A DNA stretch of 64,000 bases, from contig NZ_WAAO01000002.1 of assembly GCF_008868005.1 (NCBI RefSeq), forward strand, positions 558,001 to 622,000. Reading direction: 5' to 3'. Shown here piece after piece: positions 7,483 to 16,878 of the stretch (the stretch's first letter is position 1; each line of letters begins with the position of its first letter). This stretch comes from Microbacterium algeriense. GTDB taxonomy: Bacteria > Actinomycetota > Actinomycetes > Actinomycetales > Microbacteriaceae. Position numbers and translations under genes: made by a program. The notes under the pieces are model-generated. The model was not told the DNA's origin, did no database searches, and was given only the letters and a program-made list of their open reading frames with translations.

Positions 7483-10317
7483 TCAGGGGCGCGTGAGCTC
7501 GGCGAGCACTTCGATCACGTGGCGGTACGGTCGGCCGGTCGCGCGCGTCATGCCGATCTCGCAGGTGCGGTTCGCCGACACGAAGGCATCGAAACCGCCG
7601 CGTTCGACGTCGGCCGCGGCGATCTCCGCGGATTCCTGCGCGGTGGCGCTGGCGGTCAGTTCCGGGTGCAGCATGCCGCGGTCGCCCGCGAAGGCGCAGC
7701 AGCCCCATCCGTCGGGCACGAACACGTCGTCGGCGACGGCCTCGGCGATCGCGGTCAGCGCTCCCGTCGCTCCGAGCGCGGTGGTCGAGCACGTCGGATG
7801 CACGGCGACAGTGGGCAGCTTCGCGGGAACGCTCAGCCTCGGCAGCACTTCGCGCGCCACGAAGGTGGTCGCGTCCTCGATCCGCAGCCCGGTGTACCGC
7901 GGATTCTTCGCCACGGCCTGCGCGAGCATCACGTCCAGACCCTCGGTGCAGGAGGCCGCGTCGCACACCACGGGAAGGTCGCCGTGCCTGCTGGCCTCCC
8001 AGAGCGAGTCCAGCACGCGGTCGGCCATGAGCGCATAGCCGTCGAGATGTCCCTTCGACTTCCAAGGCGTGCCGCAGCAGAGGCCGCCGTTCTCCTCCGG
8101 GATGACGACAGGGATCCCGGCGCGGTCGAGCAGCTCGCGCAGGGCATCCCGCGATCCCTGGCCCTCGCCCTCGGCCCCGAACATCGTGCCGATGCAGGCG
8201 CCGAAGAACACGGCCTGCGCGTCGGACGGCGCCTCCGGGCGCGGCGGCTTCGATCCGCCGCCGGGGAGCCCGCGGTCGTAGAGCGGCACGGTGTCGGTGC
8301 CCAGAACCGCGCGGCCGAGGTGCGTGACCCCGCGGACCAGGGGTGCAGGGAGAGCGTCCGCGACGGTGAGCGCGACACCGCCGGCGCGGGTGACAGTACC
8401 CCAGTGCTTGGCGGCGGTGCCCCACACGGCACCCTCGACCGCGTTGGACTGCTCGGCCCGGAGACGGCGGACGAGGTCGCCCGTGTTGATGTCGACAGGA
8501 CAGGCGACGCCGCACATGCCGTCCACCGCGCAGGTCTGGACGCCGTCGTAGTCGTAGTCCTTCTGCAGGTCGCGCAGCAGATCGGTGTCGCCCTGCTCCT
8601 CGGCCCACGCCATGTCGCGCCGGATCACGATGCGCTGTCGAGGCGTGAGCGTGATGCTCTTGCTCGGACAGGTCGGCTCGCAGTAGCCGCACTCGACGCA
8701 GCGGTCGACCTCGTGCTCGACCGTCGGCACCCGCTTGAGGTCCTTGAGGTACGACTCGGGGTCGTCGGAGAGCACGACGCCGGGATTGAGGATGCCGTCG
8801 GGGTCGAGCAGCGCCTTGATCTCCCACATCATGTCGGTGAGGGCGTCGCCGTATTGGCGACGGACGAACGGCGCCATGATGCGGCCCGTGCCGTGCTCCG
8901 CCTTCAGCGAGCCCTGCTGCGACAGTACGAGCTCGACGAGGTCGTCGGTGAAGCGCCGGTAGCGGGCGACGCTGTCGGCGTCGTCGAAGCGCTCGTTCAG
9001 AAGGAAGTGCACGTTGCCGTCCTTCGCATGCCCGAAGATGACGGAACCCTCGTAGCCGTGCGCGGCGAACAGCTCGATGAGCCGTTCGCAGGTGTGCAGC
9101 AGCCGGGGAACGGGGACCACGATGTCCTCGAGCAGAGCGGTCGTGCCGGATGGACGCGCGCCGGCGACAGCGGTGTAGAGCCCCTTGCGGACGTGCCAGA
9201 GAGCGGCACGTTCCGTCGCATCGGTGGTGAGACGCGGAGGCACCGCCAACGGCAGCGCCTCGAAGTGCGCCTGAGCGGACGCGCTCGCGTCCGCGAGGGC
9301 CTCGGCGCTCTCGGCGTGGACCTCGACGAGGAGCGCGGCGTGCCCGGCGACGGCGATCTCGGCGATCGCCGCCGGCACGTCGCTGAGGCCCTGTGCCACG
9401 CGCAGCGACGCCGCGTCCAGGAGTTCGATCGTGGCCAGACCGAGTCGTGTCAGGTCGGGGAGAGCCGTCATCGCGTCGGACAGCGTCTCGAAGACCAGGA
9501 GGCCGGTGGCGATGGCGGGTCGTACCGCGATCGTCCGGAAGCGGGCCTCCGCGACGAAGGCGAGGGTCCCCTCGGAGCCGATGATCAGGTGCTCGAGGAT
9601 GCGCACGGGGTCCTCGAAGTCGAGCAGCGCGTTCAGCCCGTATCCCATGGTGTTCTTCATCGAGAACTGCTGGCGGAGGAAGGCCACGTGCTCCGGAGAG
9701 GAGAGCAGACGGGCGCGCAGGGCGAGCAGGCCCTCAGCGATCGCGGGCTCAGCCGCGCGCAGCACCTCGTCGGCGTCGGGGCGCCCGGTGTCGAGGACCG
9801 TGCCGCTGGGGAGGACGATCGTCATCGACTCGATGGTCTGATACGAGTTCTCCGTGATGCCGCACGCCATGCCGCTGGAGTTGTTCGCGACGACGCCGCC
9901 GATCGTGCACGCGATCTCGCTCGCGGGATCCGGGCCGAGCTTGCGGCGGTGACGGGCGAGACGGGTGTTGACCTGGCGCACGGTGGCCCCGGGACCGACC
10001 CGAACCGTCGCCCCGTCGTCCTCGACGCGGATGTCACGGAAGCCGCTGCGCGTGTCGACCAGGATGTCGCCGCTGACGCTCTGACCGGAGAGGCTGGTGC
10101 CCCCGGACCGGAAGGTGAGCGTGCGCCCGGCGGCACGGACGGCGCCGAAAGCACGCGCCACACCCTCGACGTCGGCGGGGGAGAGGACGGCATCGGGGAT
10201 CAGCAGATAGTGAGAGGCATCGTGCGCGCGGGAGAAGCGGTCGATGGAGCGCGAGTGAACCCGGGTCGTCGAGCCCAGCAGGGCGGGGTCCAGCGGTTCG
10301 GCGAGTGTGGTCGGCAC
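7483..10317 (-). CDS. FAD/Fe-S D-2-hydroxyacid dehydrogenase (D-lactate dehydrogenase/YdiJ type)
   Basis: A 944-residue fused oxidoreductase. In order: PCMH FAD-binding domain (about 35-215, with FRSGGTSLSGQ at 69-79), FAD-oxidase C-terminal domain (to about 510), two 4Fe-4S cysteine clusters (CVECGYCEPTCPS near 540 and CAVDGMCGVACP near 590), then CCG-type cysteine motifs (CCGTPW near 750, HPTCST near 838, GWGCC near 874). Such enzymes oxidise D-lactate, D-2-hydroxyglutarate or glycolate at the membrane and pass electrons to quinones. The start is GTG at 10317 behind GAGGAG. It is divergent from an FCD-type GntR regulator with a matching operator, the usual layout for lactate utilisation. 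D-lactate is the most likely substrate (inference). Confidence 0.85.
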   Translation of the reverse strand: MPTTLAEPLDPALLGSTTRVHSRSIDRFSRAHDASHYLLIPDAVLSPADVEGVARAFGAVRAAGRTLTFRSGGTSLSGQSVSGDILVDTRSGFRDIRVEDDGATVRVGPGATVRQVNTRLARHRRKLGPDPASEIACTIGGVVANNSSGMACGITENSYQTIESMTIVLPSGTVLDTGRPDADEVLRAAEPAIAEGLLALRARLLSSPEHVAFLRQQFSMKNTMGYGLNALLDFEDPVRILEHLIIGSEGTLAFVAEARFRTIAVRPAIATGLLVFETLSDAMTALPDLTRLGLATIELLDAASLRVAQGLSDVPAAIAEIAVAGHAALLVEVHAESAEALADASASAQAHFEALPLAVPPRLTTDATERAALWHVRKGLYTAVAGARPSGTTALLEDIVVPVPRLLHTCERLIELFAAHGYEGSVIFGHAKDGNVHFLLNERFDDADSVARYRRFTDDLVELVLSQQGSLKAEHGTGRIMAPFVRRQYGDALTDMMWEIKALLDPDGILNPGVVLSDDPESYLKDLKRVPTVEHEVDRCVECGYCEPTCPSKSITLTPRQRIVIRRDMAWAEEQGDTDLLRDLQKDYDYDGVQTCAVDGMCGVACPVDINTGDLVRRLRAEQSNAVEGAVWGTAAKHWGTVTRAGGVALTVADALPAPLVRGVTHLGRAVLGTDTVPLYDRGLPGGGSKPPRPEAPSDAQAVFFGACIGTMFGAEGEGQGSRDALRELLDRAGIPVVIPEENGGLCCGTPWKSKGHLDGYALMADRVLDSLWEASRHGDLPVVCDAASCTEGLDVMLAQAVAKNPRYTGLRIEDATTFVAREVLPRLSVPAKLPTVAVHPTCSTTALGATGALTAIAEAVADDVFVPDGWGCCAFAGDRGMLHPELTASATAQESAEIAAADVERGGFDAFVSANRTCEIGMTRATGRPYRHVIEVLAELTRP

Positions 10318-10342
10318 GGTGCTCCTCTGCTCCGTCGAAAGA

Positions 10343-10353
10343 TTGTCAGACAA
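10343..10353. promoter_or_regulatory. FadR/GntR-type operator
   Basis: TTGTCAGACAA is a perfect palindrome around a central A and fits the TNGTNNNACNA pattern known for FadR-subfamily GntR regulators. It lies between the dehydrogenase and the divergent GntR gene. On the minus strand a TACACT hexamer (10353-10358) overlaps it, so binding would block transcription of the dehydrogenase. Confidence 0.75.
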
Positions 10354-10389
10354 GTGTACCGAGCCGCGGTCCTTCATTAGGCTGGGGCG

Positions 10390-11058
10390 ATGAGCACGAC
10401 CGAGACCCCGCCCGCGCCCCTCGGGATCGTCGGCGTCGTGGACGCGGTGACCGCCCAGCTGCGGGAGCGCATCCTGAGCGGTGCCATCCGCTCCGGCGCG
10501 CCCCTCACCGAAGCGGCCGTCTCGCAGACGTACGGGGTGGCCAGACCGAGCGCGAAGGCGGCGATCGAGCAGCTCGTCGCCAGCGGGCTGCTGGTGCGCA
10601 CGGCGCATCGCAGTGCTCGCGTGGTCGGCATCGACCCCGAGACGGTGCGCGACGTCTACCGCACCAGGACGCGGTTGGAGAGTGCAGCGCTGCGCGAGCT
10701 CTCCGCACGGCGAGCCGTCCCCGGGGCCGCGGTCGATGCGAACACCGAGCTCCTCGCGATGCCGGCAGGGCCCGACCCGGCGACCGTGGATCCCGACCTG
10801 CGCTTCCACACGGCTCTGATCGACGCGCTGTCGAGCGAGCGCACCGGCCGGATGTATCGCAGCGTCCTCGACGAGGTGCGGCTGTGCATGGCGCAGGTGC
10901 AGGGGAGGAAGCTGCTCGACGCCGCAGACATCGCCGCGCAGCACGCCGACATCCTCGACGCGGTCGCATCCGGGGAAGGGGAGCGCGCAGCAGCGCTCCT
11001 CGAGGCGCATCTCTCCTCCGCCGAGGAGCGCCTGGTCGAGGCGCTCTCCGGGGAGTAG
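10390..11058 (+). CDS. GntR-family regulator with FCD ligand domain
   Basis: A 222-residue FadR-subfamily regulator. The winged HTH covers residues 10-75 (LTEAAVSQTYGVARPSAKAAIEQL) and the all-helical FCD domain residues 85-215, with the expected metal/ligand residues Asp and His in DPDLRFHTAL, QHADIL and LEAHLSS. It most likely senses lactate or a related 2-hydroxyacid and represses the divergent dehydrogenase through the palindrome at 10343-10353. The ATG is 6 nt after a TAGGCT hexamer (10378-10383) and has no Shine-Dalgarno, so the mRNA is probably leaderless. The ligand is inferred from context. Confidence 0.85.
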   Translation: MSTTETPPAPLGIVGVVDAVTAQLRERILSGAIRSGAPLTEAAVSQTYGVARPSAKAAIEQLVASGLLVRTAHRSARVVGIDPETVRDVYRTRTRLESAALRELSARRAVPGAAVDANTELLAMPAGPDPATVDPDLRFHTALIDALSSERTGRMYRSVLDEVRLCMAQVQGRKLLDAADIAAQHADILDAVASGEGERAAALLEAHLSSAEERLVEALSGE

Positions 11059-11071
11059 CCGCGTCGCCGGC

Positions 11072-12001
11072 CTATTCGGCGGGCGCGTCCTCGACCTGGA
11101 TCGGGGCTTCGGCGGGGTCAGCCCACTCGGGAGCGGGCAGCACGGTGTCGACCTCGCCGGCCTGGATCGCCCGCAGCGCTTCCGTGATCTCCTCGTCGTT
11201 CTCGGGGACCGGGAGGCCGCAGGTGCGCAGCTCCGAGGCGAACTGCAGCGTCAGACGGATCTTGCCGGCCTCGACGGCCTGCGCGGTCGTACCCGTGCGG
11301 ATCTCGCTGCCGGTCTGGATCGCGGGCACCTCGTCGCAGACGTGATACACCTTGCCTCCGTCCACCCAGACGACCTCGTCCTTGCCGAGGAGCTGGATCA
11401 CGGCCGACTGGTCGGCGGTGTACTGCTCGACGGACGGCGGGTCGAAGTCGGCGCCGATGAAGACCGCGAGGGCTGCGAGCACGACGCCGACGATCCCGGC
11501 CGTGGCCTTCTGTCCCTTGTCCATGTCCTTGTTCAGGAAGACCAGGATCACGAGCGGGAGGAAGGCGACCACCGCGATGATGGCCCCGAGCTGGTTCTGC
11601 ACGAAGAACCGCGTCTTGTCCGATCGGCGTGCAGGGTCGAGGCGATTGGCCTTCTTCCACAGCACGGAACCGGTGATGGACAGGGCGGCGATCACGACGA
11701 GCAGCACGAGGAGTGTGATGAACGCCCACTGCGGGAACGTCGCCGTGACCCCCTGCTCCTCCAGCAGCCCCGTGTCGGGGTCGCGCACCAGCGTGCCGTC
11801 CTCGCCGACGAAGACCCGCTGACGCAGGAGCCAGAAGATGCCGACGCCCTCGCCGACGATCGCGAGCGCCCAGAGCACGCCGGCGATCCACCGGAAACGG
11901 GTGGCCTTCGCCTTCGCCGCGGGAGTCGGAACCCACCCTGCGGGCGGCTCTGTCGTCGGGGAATGCTCGATGCCGGCGTCGGTCCTGTCGCTCTCGGCCA
12001 C
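11072..12001 (-). CDS. Hypothetical multi-pass membrane protein
   Basis: A 309-residue protein of unknown function. Residues 1-40 are polar and Pro/Ala-rich; hydrophobic helices follow at about 40-60, 95-117, 143-163 and 172-190. The 110-residue C-terminal part is hydrophilic with two cysteines (YHVCDE and LRTCGLP) and probably lies outside the membrane, where a disulfide is possible. GTG start at 12001 behind GGGAG; the reading frame continues upstream into the divergent promoter region, but without a ribosome site. No recognised domain. Confidence 0.7.
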   Translation of the reverse strand: MAESDRTDAGIEHSPTTEPPAGWVPTPAAKAKATRFRWIAGVLWALAIVGEGVGIFWLLRQRVFVGEDGTLVRDPDTGLLEEQGVTATFPQWAFITLLVLLVVIAALSITGSVLWKKANRLDPARRSDKTRFFVQNQLGAIIAVVAFLPLVILVFLNKDMDKGQKATAGIVGVVLAALAVFIGADFDPPSVEQYTADQSAVIQLLGKDEVVWVDGGKVYHVCDEVPAIQTGSEIRTGTTAQAVEAGKIRLTLQFASELRTCGLPVPENDEEITEALRAIQAGEVDTVLPAPEWADPAEAPIQVEDAPAE

Positions 12002-12085
12002 GGTGCTCCCTTTCCGTCCGCTGCCCGCCGCTCCGGCTGAAGGCAACCCCGATCCTAGTGGACCGGGTGTCCTACGCTGGGGGAC

Positions 12086-12547
12086 ATGACTTCCGATTCC
12101 GACGACGCCCTGAGCTGGGACGGCGACGAGGTGGCACCCGCGAAGGACGGAGCGCTCCCGCCAGGGTGGAATGCCGTCGGCAGGGGGAGCGACGAGGTCG
12201 GACGCCTCGCGGACGACGGCACCGTCGTCGCCCCGCAGGAAGAGGAACCCGTTGGGTTGAGCACTCCGATGCTGCTGATCCTGGGCGTCGTCGGCGGCAT
12301 TTACCTCCTCTACACGATCGGCTGGCTGATCGGCGGACTGCGGCTGCAGCCGCTGGCGTCGTTCCTCGTCTCGGACGCCATGTTCCTGCCGTGGTTCGTG
12401 CTGGCGATCGCCGCACCCGCGCTGTGGTTCCTCGCGAGCTGGGTCCTCACCCGAGGGCGGGCGGCGTGGATACGCATCGCGGTGCTGTTCGCCGGGGTCG
12501 TGCTGCTCGTTCCCTGGCCCTTCGTCACCGTAGGAGCGATCGGATGA
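12086..12547 (+). CDS. Hypothetical membrane protein, three TM segments
   Basis: A 153-residue protein. The first 55 residues are acidic and soluble; three hydrophobic helices follow (about 58-80, 95-115, 125-148). It is divergent from the previous membrane protein. The ATG stands 7 nt after TACGCT (12073-12078) and has no ribosome site, which suggests leaderless expression. Its end overlaps the next start (ATGA), so both are probably co-translated. No function can be assigned. Confidence 0.7.
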   Translation: MTSDSDDALSWDGDEVAPAKDGALPPGWNAVGRGSDEVGRLADDGTVVAPQEEEPVGLSTPMLLILGVVGGIYLLYTIGWLIGGLRLQPLASFLVSDAMFLPWFVLAIAAPALWFLASWVLTRGRAAWIRIAVLFAGVVLLVPWPFVTVGAIG

Positions 12548-12882
12548 TGACCTCCCCCTCGAACACCGGATCGTCGGTCGCCCGATCGCCTCGCTGGCTG
12601 GTGGGTCTCGTCATCGGGCTCGCCGGACTCTTCTACGCGTATGCGGTCTGGAACGCCGTCGCCCACCTGATCACGATGGCGCAGACGGGACTGACGGGGG
12701 GCGGCTGGGCGACTCTGCTGTTCGGCGTCGTCTTCCCGGCCATCGTCTTCGCCTTCGCCTATGCCATCGGTCGGCGTCGCAGCGTCGGGGAGCTCGCGCT
12801 GGTGTTCCTCGCCGGTCTGGGCATCGTCGCCGTGTTCTGGATGAGCCTGATCGCGTTGAGCCTGACTCTTCCCAGCGCCTGA
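12544..12882 (+). CDS. Small membrane protein, coupled to the upstream gene
   Basis: A 112-residue protein with three hydrophobic segments (about 18-38, 48-70, 78-105) and a short basic loop GRRRS between the second and third. The start ATG at 12544 overlaps the stop of the preceding gene by 4 nt, the best evidence that this frame is real. No recognised domain. The pair may form a small membrane complex (inference). Confidence 0.65.
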   Translation: MMTSPSNTGSSVARSPRWLVGLVIGLAGLFYAYAVWNAVAHLITMAQTGLTGGGWATLLFGVVFPAIVFAFAYAIGRRRSVGELALVFLAGLGIVAVFWMSLIALSLTLPSA

Positions 12883-13023
12883 TCGCTGCCGATCCCGCCC
12901 TGCGCGGGGTGTCACACGGCACGGGACCGCATGGGCCCTCGGGTAGAGTTGACGCGATCGCGCCCCCATGGTGTGCGGCGCATCGGCCCCTCCCGCCTGC
13001 CGCGCTGCCCCGAAGGATCCACT

Positions 13024-14628
13024 GTGCCGAAGCCCGTCGTGCTCATCGCCGAAGTACTCTCTCCCGCCACGATCGAGGCCCTCGGTCCCGATTTCGACGT
13101 CCGTGACGTCGACGGCACCGACCGCGAGGCGCTGTTCGCCGCGCTGGCGGATGCGGACGCCGTCCTGGTCCGCTCGGCCACCCGCATCGACGAGGAAGCG
13201 CTGACGCACGCCCCGAAGCTGAAGGTCGTCGCCCGAGCCGGCGTCGGTCTCGACAACGTCGACATCAAGGCCGCGACGGCTGCCGGTGTCATGGTCGTCA
13301 ACGCGCCGACCTCCAACATCGTCTCGGCCGCCGAGCTCACGGTGGGCCACATCCTGAGCCTGGCCCGCCGCATCCCGGCCGCGCACGCCTCGCTGTCAGC
13401 GGGGGCGTGGAAGCGCAGCTCGTTCACCGGTGCCGAGCTGTTCGAGAAGACCGTCGGCATCGTCGGCCTCGGCCGGATCGGTGCTCTCGTCGCCGCCCGC
13501 CTGGCCGCCTTCGACATGCGCGTCGTCGCGTACGACCCCTACGTCACCTCCGCGCGCGCCCAGCAGCTCGGCGTGCAGCTCCTCTCGCTGGACGAGCTCG
13601 TCGCGGAGTCCGACTTCCTCACGATCCACATGCCGAAGACGCCCGAGACCACGGGCATGATCGGTGCCGAGCAGTTCAAGGCCATGAAGCCGACCGCCTT
13701 CGTCGTGAACGTCGCGCGCGGCGGCCTGATCGATGAAGAGGCCCTGCGCGAAGCGCTGATCGCGGGCGAGATCGCCGGCGCCGGGCTCGACGTCTTCACG
13801 TCGGAACCGCCCGTCGAAGGCGGCACGGCGCACGCGCTGCTCGGCCTGCCGAACGTCGTCGTGACACCGCACCTCGGCGCCAGCACGGAGGAGGCGCAGG
13901 AAAAGGCCGGCGTCTCGGTCGCCCGCTCGGTGCGCCTCGCCCTCGGCGGTGACCTGGTGCCCGACGCGGTGAACGTCGCCGGCGGTGTGATCGACCCCTA
14001 TGTGCGCCCCGGTATCTCGCTGGTCGAGAAGCTCGGCCAGATCTTCGCCGCCCTGGCGACCTCGCCGCTCACCAGCCTCGACGTGGAGGTGCACGGCGAG
14101 CTCAACGAGTACGACGTGAGCGTGCTGAAGCTCGCTGCGCTGAAGGGCGTGTTCACCAACATCGTCAGCGAGACCGTGTCGTACGTGAACGCGCCGCTCC
14201 TCGCCGAGCAGCGCGGCATCGCGGTGCGGCTGCTCAAGGATGACGTGAGCGACGAGTACCGCAACGTGATCACGCTCACGGGAGCGCTGTCCGACGGCTC
14301 GCAGCTGTCCGTGTCGGGGACGCTGACCGGTCCGAAGCAGGCCGAGAAGCTGGTCGGCATCAACGACCACGCGCTCGAGCTGCCGATCGAGAAGCACCAC
14401 GTCGTGATGCTCTACACCGACCGTCCCGGCATCGTGGCCGTCTACGGGCAGAAGTTCGGCGAGGCCGGCATCAACATCGCCGGGATGCAGATCGCCCGGC
14501 AGGCGGCTGGCGCACAGGCGCTGAGCGTGCTGACGCTGGATTCGCCCGTGTCGGACGAGCTGCTCGACGACGTGCGCGACGCGATCGACGCCGACCTGTT
14601 CCGTCAGATCGAGATCACCGAGATCTGA
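13024..14628 (+). CDS. serA: D-3-phosphoglycerate dehydrogenase
   Basis: A 534-residue enzyme that oxidises 3-phosphoglycerate to 3-phosphohydroxypyruvate, the first step of serine synthesis. It has the long actinobacterial layout: substrate and NAD-binding domains (GLGRIG near 148-153; catalytic region VNVARGGLIDEEAL and HLGAST), an intervening ASB domain (about 320-450) and a C-terminal ACT domain (about 460-534) that binds serine for feedback control. GTG start with GAAGGA at 13011-13016. A TAGAGT hexamer at 12943-12948 may be the -10 of its promoter, giving a leader of about 70 nt. Confidence 0.95.
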   Translation: MPKPVVLIAEVLSPATIEALGPDFDVRDVDGTDREALFAALADADAVLVRSATRIDEEALTHAPKLKVVARAGVGLDNVDIKAATAAGVMVVNAPTSNIVSAAELTVGHILSLARRIPAAHASLSAGAWKRSSFTGAELFEKTVGIVGLGRIGALVAARLAAFDMRVVAYDPYVTSARAQQLGVQLLSLDELVAESDFLTIHMPKTPETTGMIGAEQFKAMKPTAFVVNVARGGLIDEEALREALIAGEIAGAGLDVFTSEPPVEGGTAHALLGLPNVVVTPHLGASTEEAQEKAGVSVARSVRLALGGDLVPDAVNVAGGVIDPYVRPGISLVEKLGQIFAALATSPLTSLDVEVHGELNEYDVSVLKLAALKGVFTNIVSETVSYVNAPLLAEQRGIAVRLLKDDVSDEYRNVITLTGALSDGSQLSVSGTLTGPKQAEKLVGINDHALELPIEKHHVVMLYTDRPGIVAVYGQKFGEAGINIAGMQIARQAAGAQALSVLTLDSPVSDELLDDVRDAIDADLFRQIEITEI

Positions 14629-14643
14629 GCCGAAGCACGTCAC

Positions 14644-14672
14644 GGGGGCGGGAGCGCGAAGCTCCCGCCCCC
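14644..14672. terminator. Bidirectional terminator hairpin
   Basis: GGGGGCGGGAGC and GCTCCCGCCCCC form a perfect 12-bp stem with a GCGAA loop between serA and the convergent tetR gene. T-poor flanks are normal for this GC content. Confidence 0.85.
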
Positions 14673-14689
14673 TTCCGTGTCCGCCGGCG

Positions 14690-15232
14690 TCAGGCGGTCG
14701 CCTTCAGGACCAGCGCGATCAGATCGGCGAGCTCGTGGCTTCGGGGGACCAGCCGCTCCGGTCCGTGCACGTCGAGCGAGTTGTTGAAGTAGAGCCCGTC
14801 GCTGACCAGCATCACGAGGTCGAGGCTGGCGCTGTCGCGCACGTGCGGGCGGATGGTCTCGGCCCACCGCCGACGGGTCTCGCGGAGAATGTCGCCCGCG
14901 CGGGTGGAGCCGCCCTGGGCGAGTCGGGTCGCGGCGATGAGCGCCCGGTCGAGCGCATCGTCCTCCATCACGGAGGTGCGCACGTAGTAGGCGACGGGAC
15001 CCTCCTCGGCGGCCGTCATGCGCTCGAGGTCCAAGGTCGTGAGGTGATCGAGGCGCTCGAGGAGTCCGCCCTCGAGCTCCTCCTTCGAGCCGAAGTGATA
15101 CAGCAGCCCGCCCTTGGAGACGCCCGCTGCTCTGGCGGTCGCTTCGAGCGTCGCGGCCCGCTCTCCCTCGGCGATGAGGATCTCTTCGAAGGCGTCGAGC
15201 ACCTTCTCGCGGGCGAGGGGAGGTCGGGGCAT
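14690..15232 (-). CDS. TetR-family repressor of the adjacent efflux gene
   Basis: A 180-residue TetR-type regulator. The N-terminal HTH spans residues about 8-55 (TLEATARAAGVSKGGLLYHFGSKEEL, given here in parts: AGVSKGGLLYHFGS is the recognition helix region). The C-terminal half is a ligand-binding helical domain of the TetR_C_6-like sort. ATG at 15232 follows AGAGGAT. It is divergent from a 14-TM drug-type exporter, so it almost certainly represses that gene and itself and is released by a substrate of the pump. Confidence 0.88.
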   Translation of the reverse strand: MPRPPLAREKVLDAFEEILIAEGERAATLEATARAAGVSKGGLLYHFGSKEELEGGLLERLDHLTTLDLERMTAAEEGPVAYYVRTSVMEDDALDRALIAATRLAQGGSTRAGDILRETRRRWAETIRPHVRDSASLDLVMLVSDGLYFNNSLDVHGPERLVPRSHELADLIALVLKATA

Positions 15233-15287
15233 CGTGGATCCTCTGCACAGCTGGGACGGGCCGGATTCTGTTACTATACCATCCGGA

Positions 15288-15301
15288 CGGTTCACTAACC
15301 G
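15288..15301. promoter_or_regulatory. Candidate TetR operator
   Basis: CGGTT-CACT-AACCG is a perfect 5-bp inverted repeat with a 4-nt spacer, next to an imperfect one (ACCATCCGGACGGT, 15279-15292). It lies in the 96-bp divergent region, 27 bp before the exporter start. TACTAT at 15272-15277 is a possible -10 for the exporter. Confidence 0.55.
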
Positions 15302-15328
15302 TGCGATCACGAACCTGAGAGGTGTTCC

Positions 15329-16864
15329 ATGACCCGTACTGCGTCGATCCCGACGACAGAGACGGAAGCTCCCCGCGTCGGAGTCCGCGGCTGGATGGCG
15401 CTCGTCGTCCTCATGCTGCCGGTGCTGCTGGTGTCGGTGGACAACACGGTGCTGAGCTTCGCGCTCCCGGAGATCTCCATCGCGCTCGCGCCGACCGGGG
15501 CCGAGCAGCTGTGGATCATCGACGTGTACCCCCTCGTGCTCGCCGGACTCCTCGTGACGATGGGCACGCTCGGGGACCGGTTCGGTCGTCGCAAGCTGCT
15601 CCTCATCGGCGCGACGGGCTTCGCCGCAGTCTCGGCACTCGCCGCGTTCGCCCCGACGGCCGGGCTGCTCATCGCGGCGCGGGCGCTGCTCGGCTTCTTC
15701 GGCGCCATGCTGATGCCGTCGACCCTCTCGCTCCTGCGCTCGATCTTCCAGAACCGCGACCAGCGCCGCATGGCGATCGCGGTGTGGGCCTCGGCGTTCT
15801 CCGCGGGGTCGGCCCTGGGCCCCATCGTGGGCGGTTTCCTGCTCGAGCACTTCGCCTGGGGCTCGGTCTTCCTCATCGCGGTCCCGGTCCTGATCCCGCT
15901 GCTGGTCGCCGCACCGCTCCTCGTCCCGGAGAGCCGCGACCCGAACCCGGGTCGCATCGACCTCCTCAGCATCCTCCTGTCCATGGCGACCATGATCCCG
16001 GTGGTGTACGCGATCAAGTCCCTGGCGGTCGACGGCCCGAGCCTCACGGCCGCTGCGTGGGCGCTGCTCGGCTTCGGAATGGGCTACCTGTTCGTGCGTC
16101 GTCAGCTCCGAGCCGCGACGCCGATGCTCGACATGGCCCTCTTCACGCGCGGCTCGTTCTCCGGGGCGATCCTGGTGAACCTGCTCAGCGTGGTGGCGCT
16201 CGTCGGCTTCCTCTACTTCGTCTCCCAGCATCTGCAGCTCGTCCTGGGCCTGTCGCCGATGGTGGCAGGGCTCGCGCTCGTGCCCGGAATGGTCGCGATG
16301 ATCGTGGCCGGGCTCACCGTGGTGCCGGTCTCGCGGCGCGTCCCGCCGCACATCGTGATCCCCGCGGCCCTGGCCTTCTCCGTCGCCGGCTACCTGATCG
16401 TGGCCTTCACCACCCACGAGCACGGCGTGCTGCCGCTCGTGATCGCGTTCGTGGTGCTGGGTATCGGCATCGGCGCGGCCGAGACCATCTCCAACGAGCT
16501 GATCCTCTCGAGCGCCCCGGCGGCCAAGGCCGGTGCGGCGAGTGCAGTGTCCGAGACCGCGTACGAGCTCGGCGCCGTGCTGGGCACCGCGGTGCTCGGC
16601 GGCATCATCACGGCCTTCTACCGTGGTGCACTCGTGCTTCCGGATGGACTGCCCGCGGATGTCGCGCATGCGGCGGGGGAGACCCTCGCCGGCGCGTACA
16701 CGGCCGCCCAGGAGCTGCCGGGCGCTCTGGGTGCGGCGCTGTGGGATGCCGCGGCCGCGGCATTCGGCTCCGGAGTCATGGTGACCTCGCTCATCGGCGC
16801 GGTACTCGTGGTCGCGGCGGGCGTGATCGCCGCCGTCACACTGCGCAAGGCACCCACGCACTGA
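15329..16864 (+). CDS. MFS multidrug exporter, DHA2 (14-TM) family
   Basis: A 511-residue proton-driven exporter of the EmrB/QacA class. Motif D1 region LLVSVDNTVLSFALPEI (residues 33-50) carries the membrane Asp of this class, and motif A GTLGDRFGRRKLL follows TM2. About 14 hydrophobic helices can be counted. The ATG at 15329 follows GAGAGG. Control by the divergent TetR protein suggests export of a toxic or antibiotic-like cation. Substrate unknown. Confidence 0.88.
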   Translation: MTRTASIPTTETEAPRVGVRGWMALVVLMLPVLLVSVDNTVLSFALPEISIALAPTGAEQLWIIDVYPLVLAGLLVTMGTLGDRFGRRKLLLIGATGFAAVSALAAFAPTAGLLIAARALLGFFGAMLMPSTLSLLRSIFQNRDQRRMAIAVWASAFSAGSALGPIVGGFLLEHFAWGSVFLIAVPVLIPLLVAAPLLVPESRDPNPGRIDLLSILLSMATMIPVVYAIKSLAVDGPSLTAAAWALLGFGMGYLFVRRQLRAATPMLDMALFTRGSFSGAILVNLLSVVALVGFLYFVSQHLQLVLGLSPMVAGLALVPGMVAMIVAGLTVVPVSRRVPPHIVIPAALAFSVAGYLIVAFTTHEHGVLPLVIAFVVLGIGIGAAETISNELILSSAPAAKAGAASAVSETAYELGAVLGTAVLGGIITAFYRGALVLPDGLPADVAHAAGETLAGAYTAAQELPGALGAALWDAAAAAFGSGVMVTSLIGAVLVVAAGVIAAVTLRKAPTH

Positions 16865-16878
16865 CCAGTACGCTGGGA

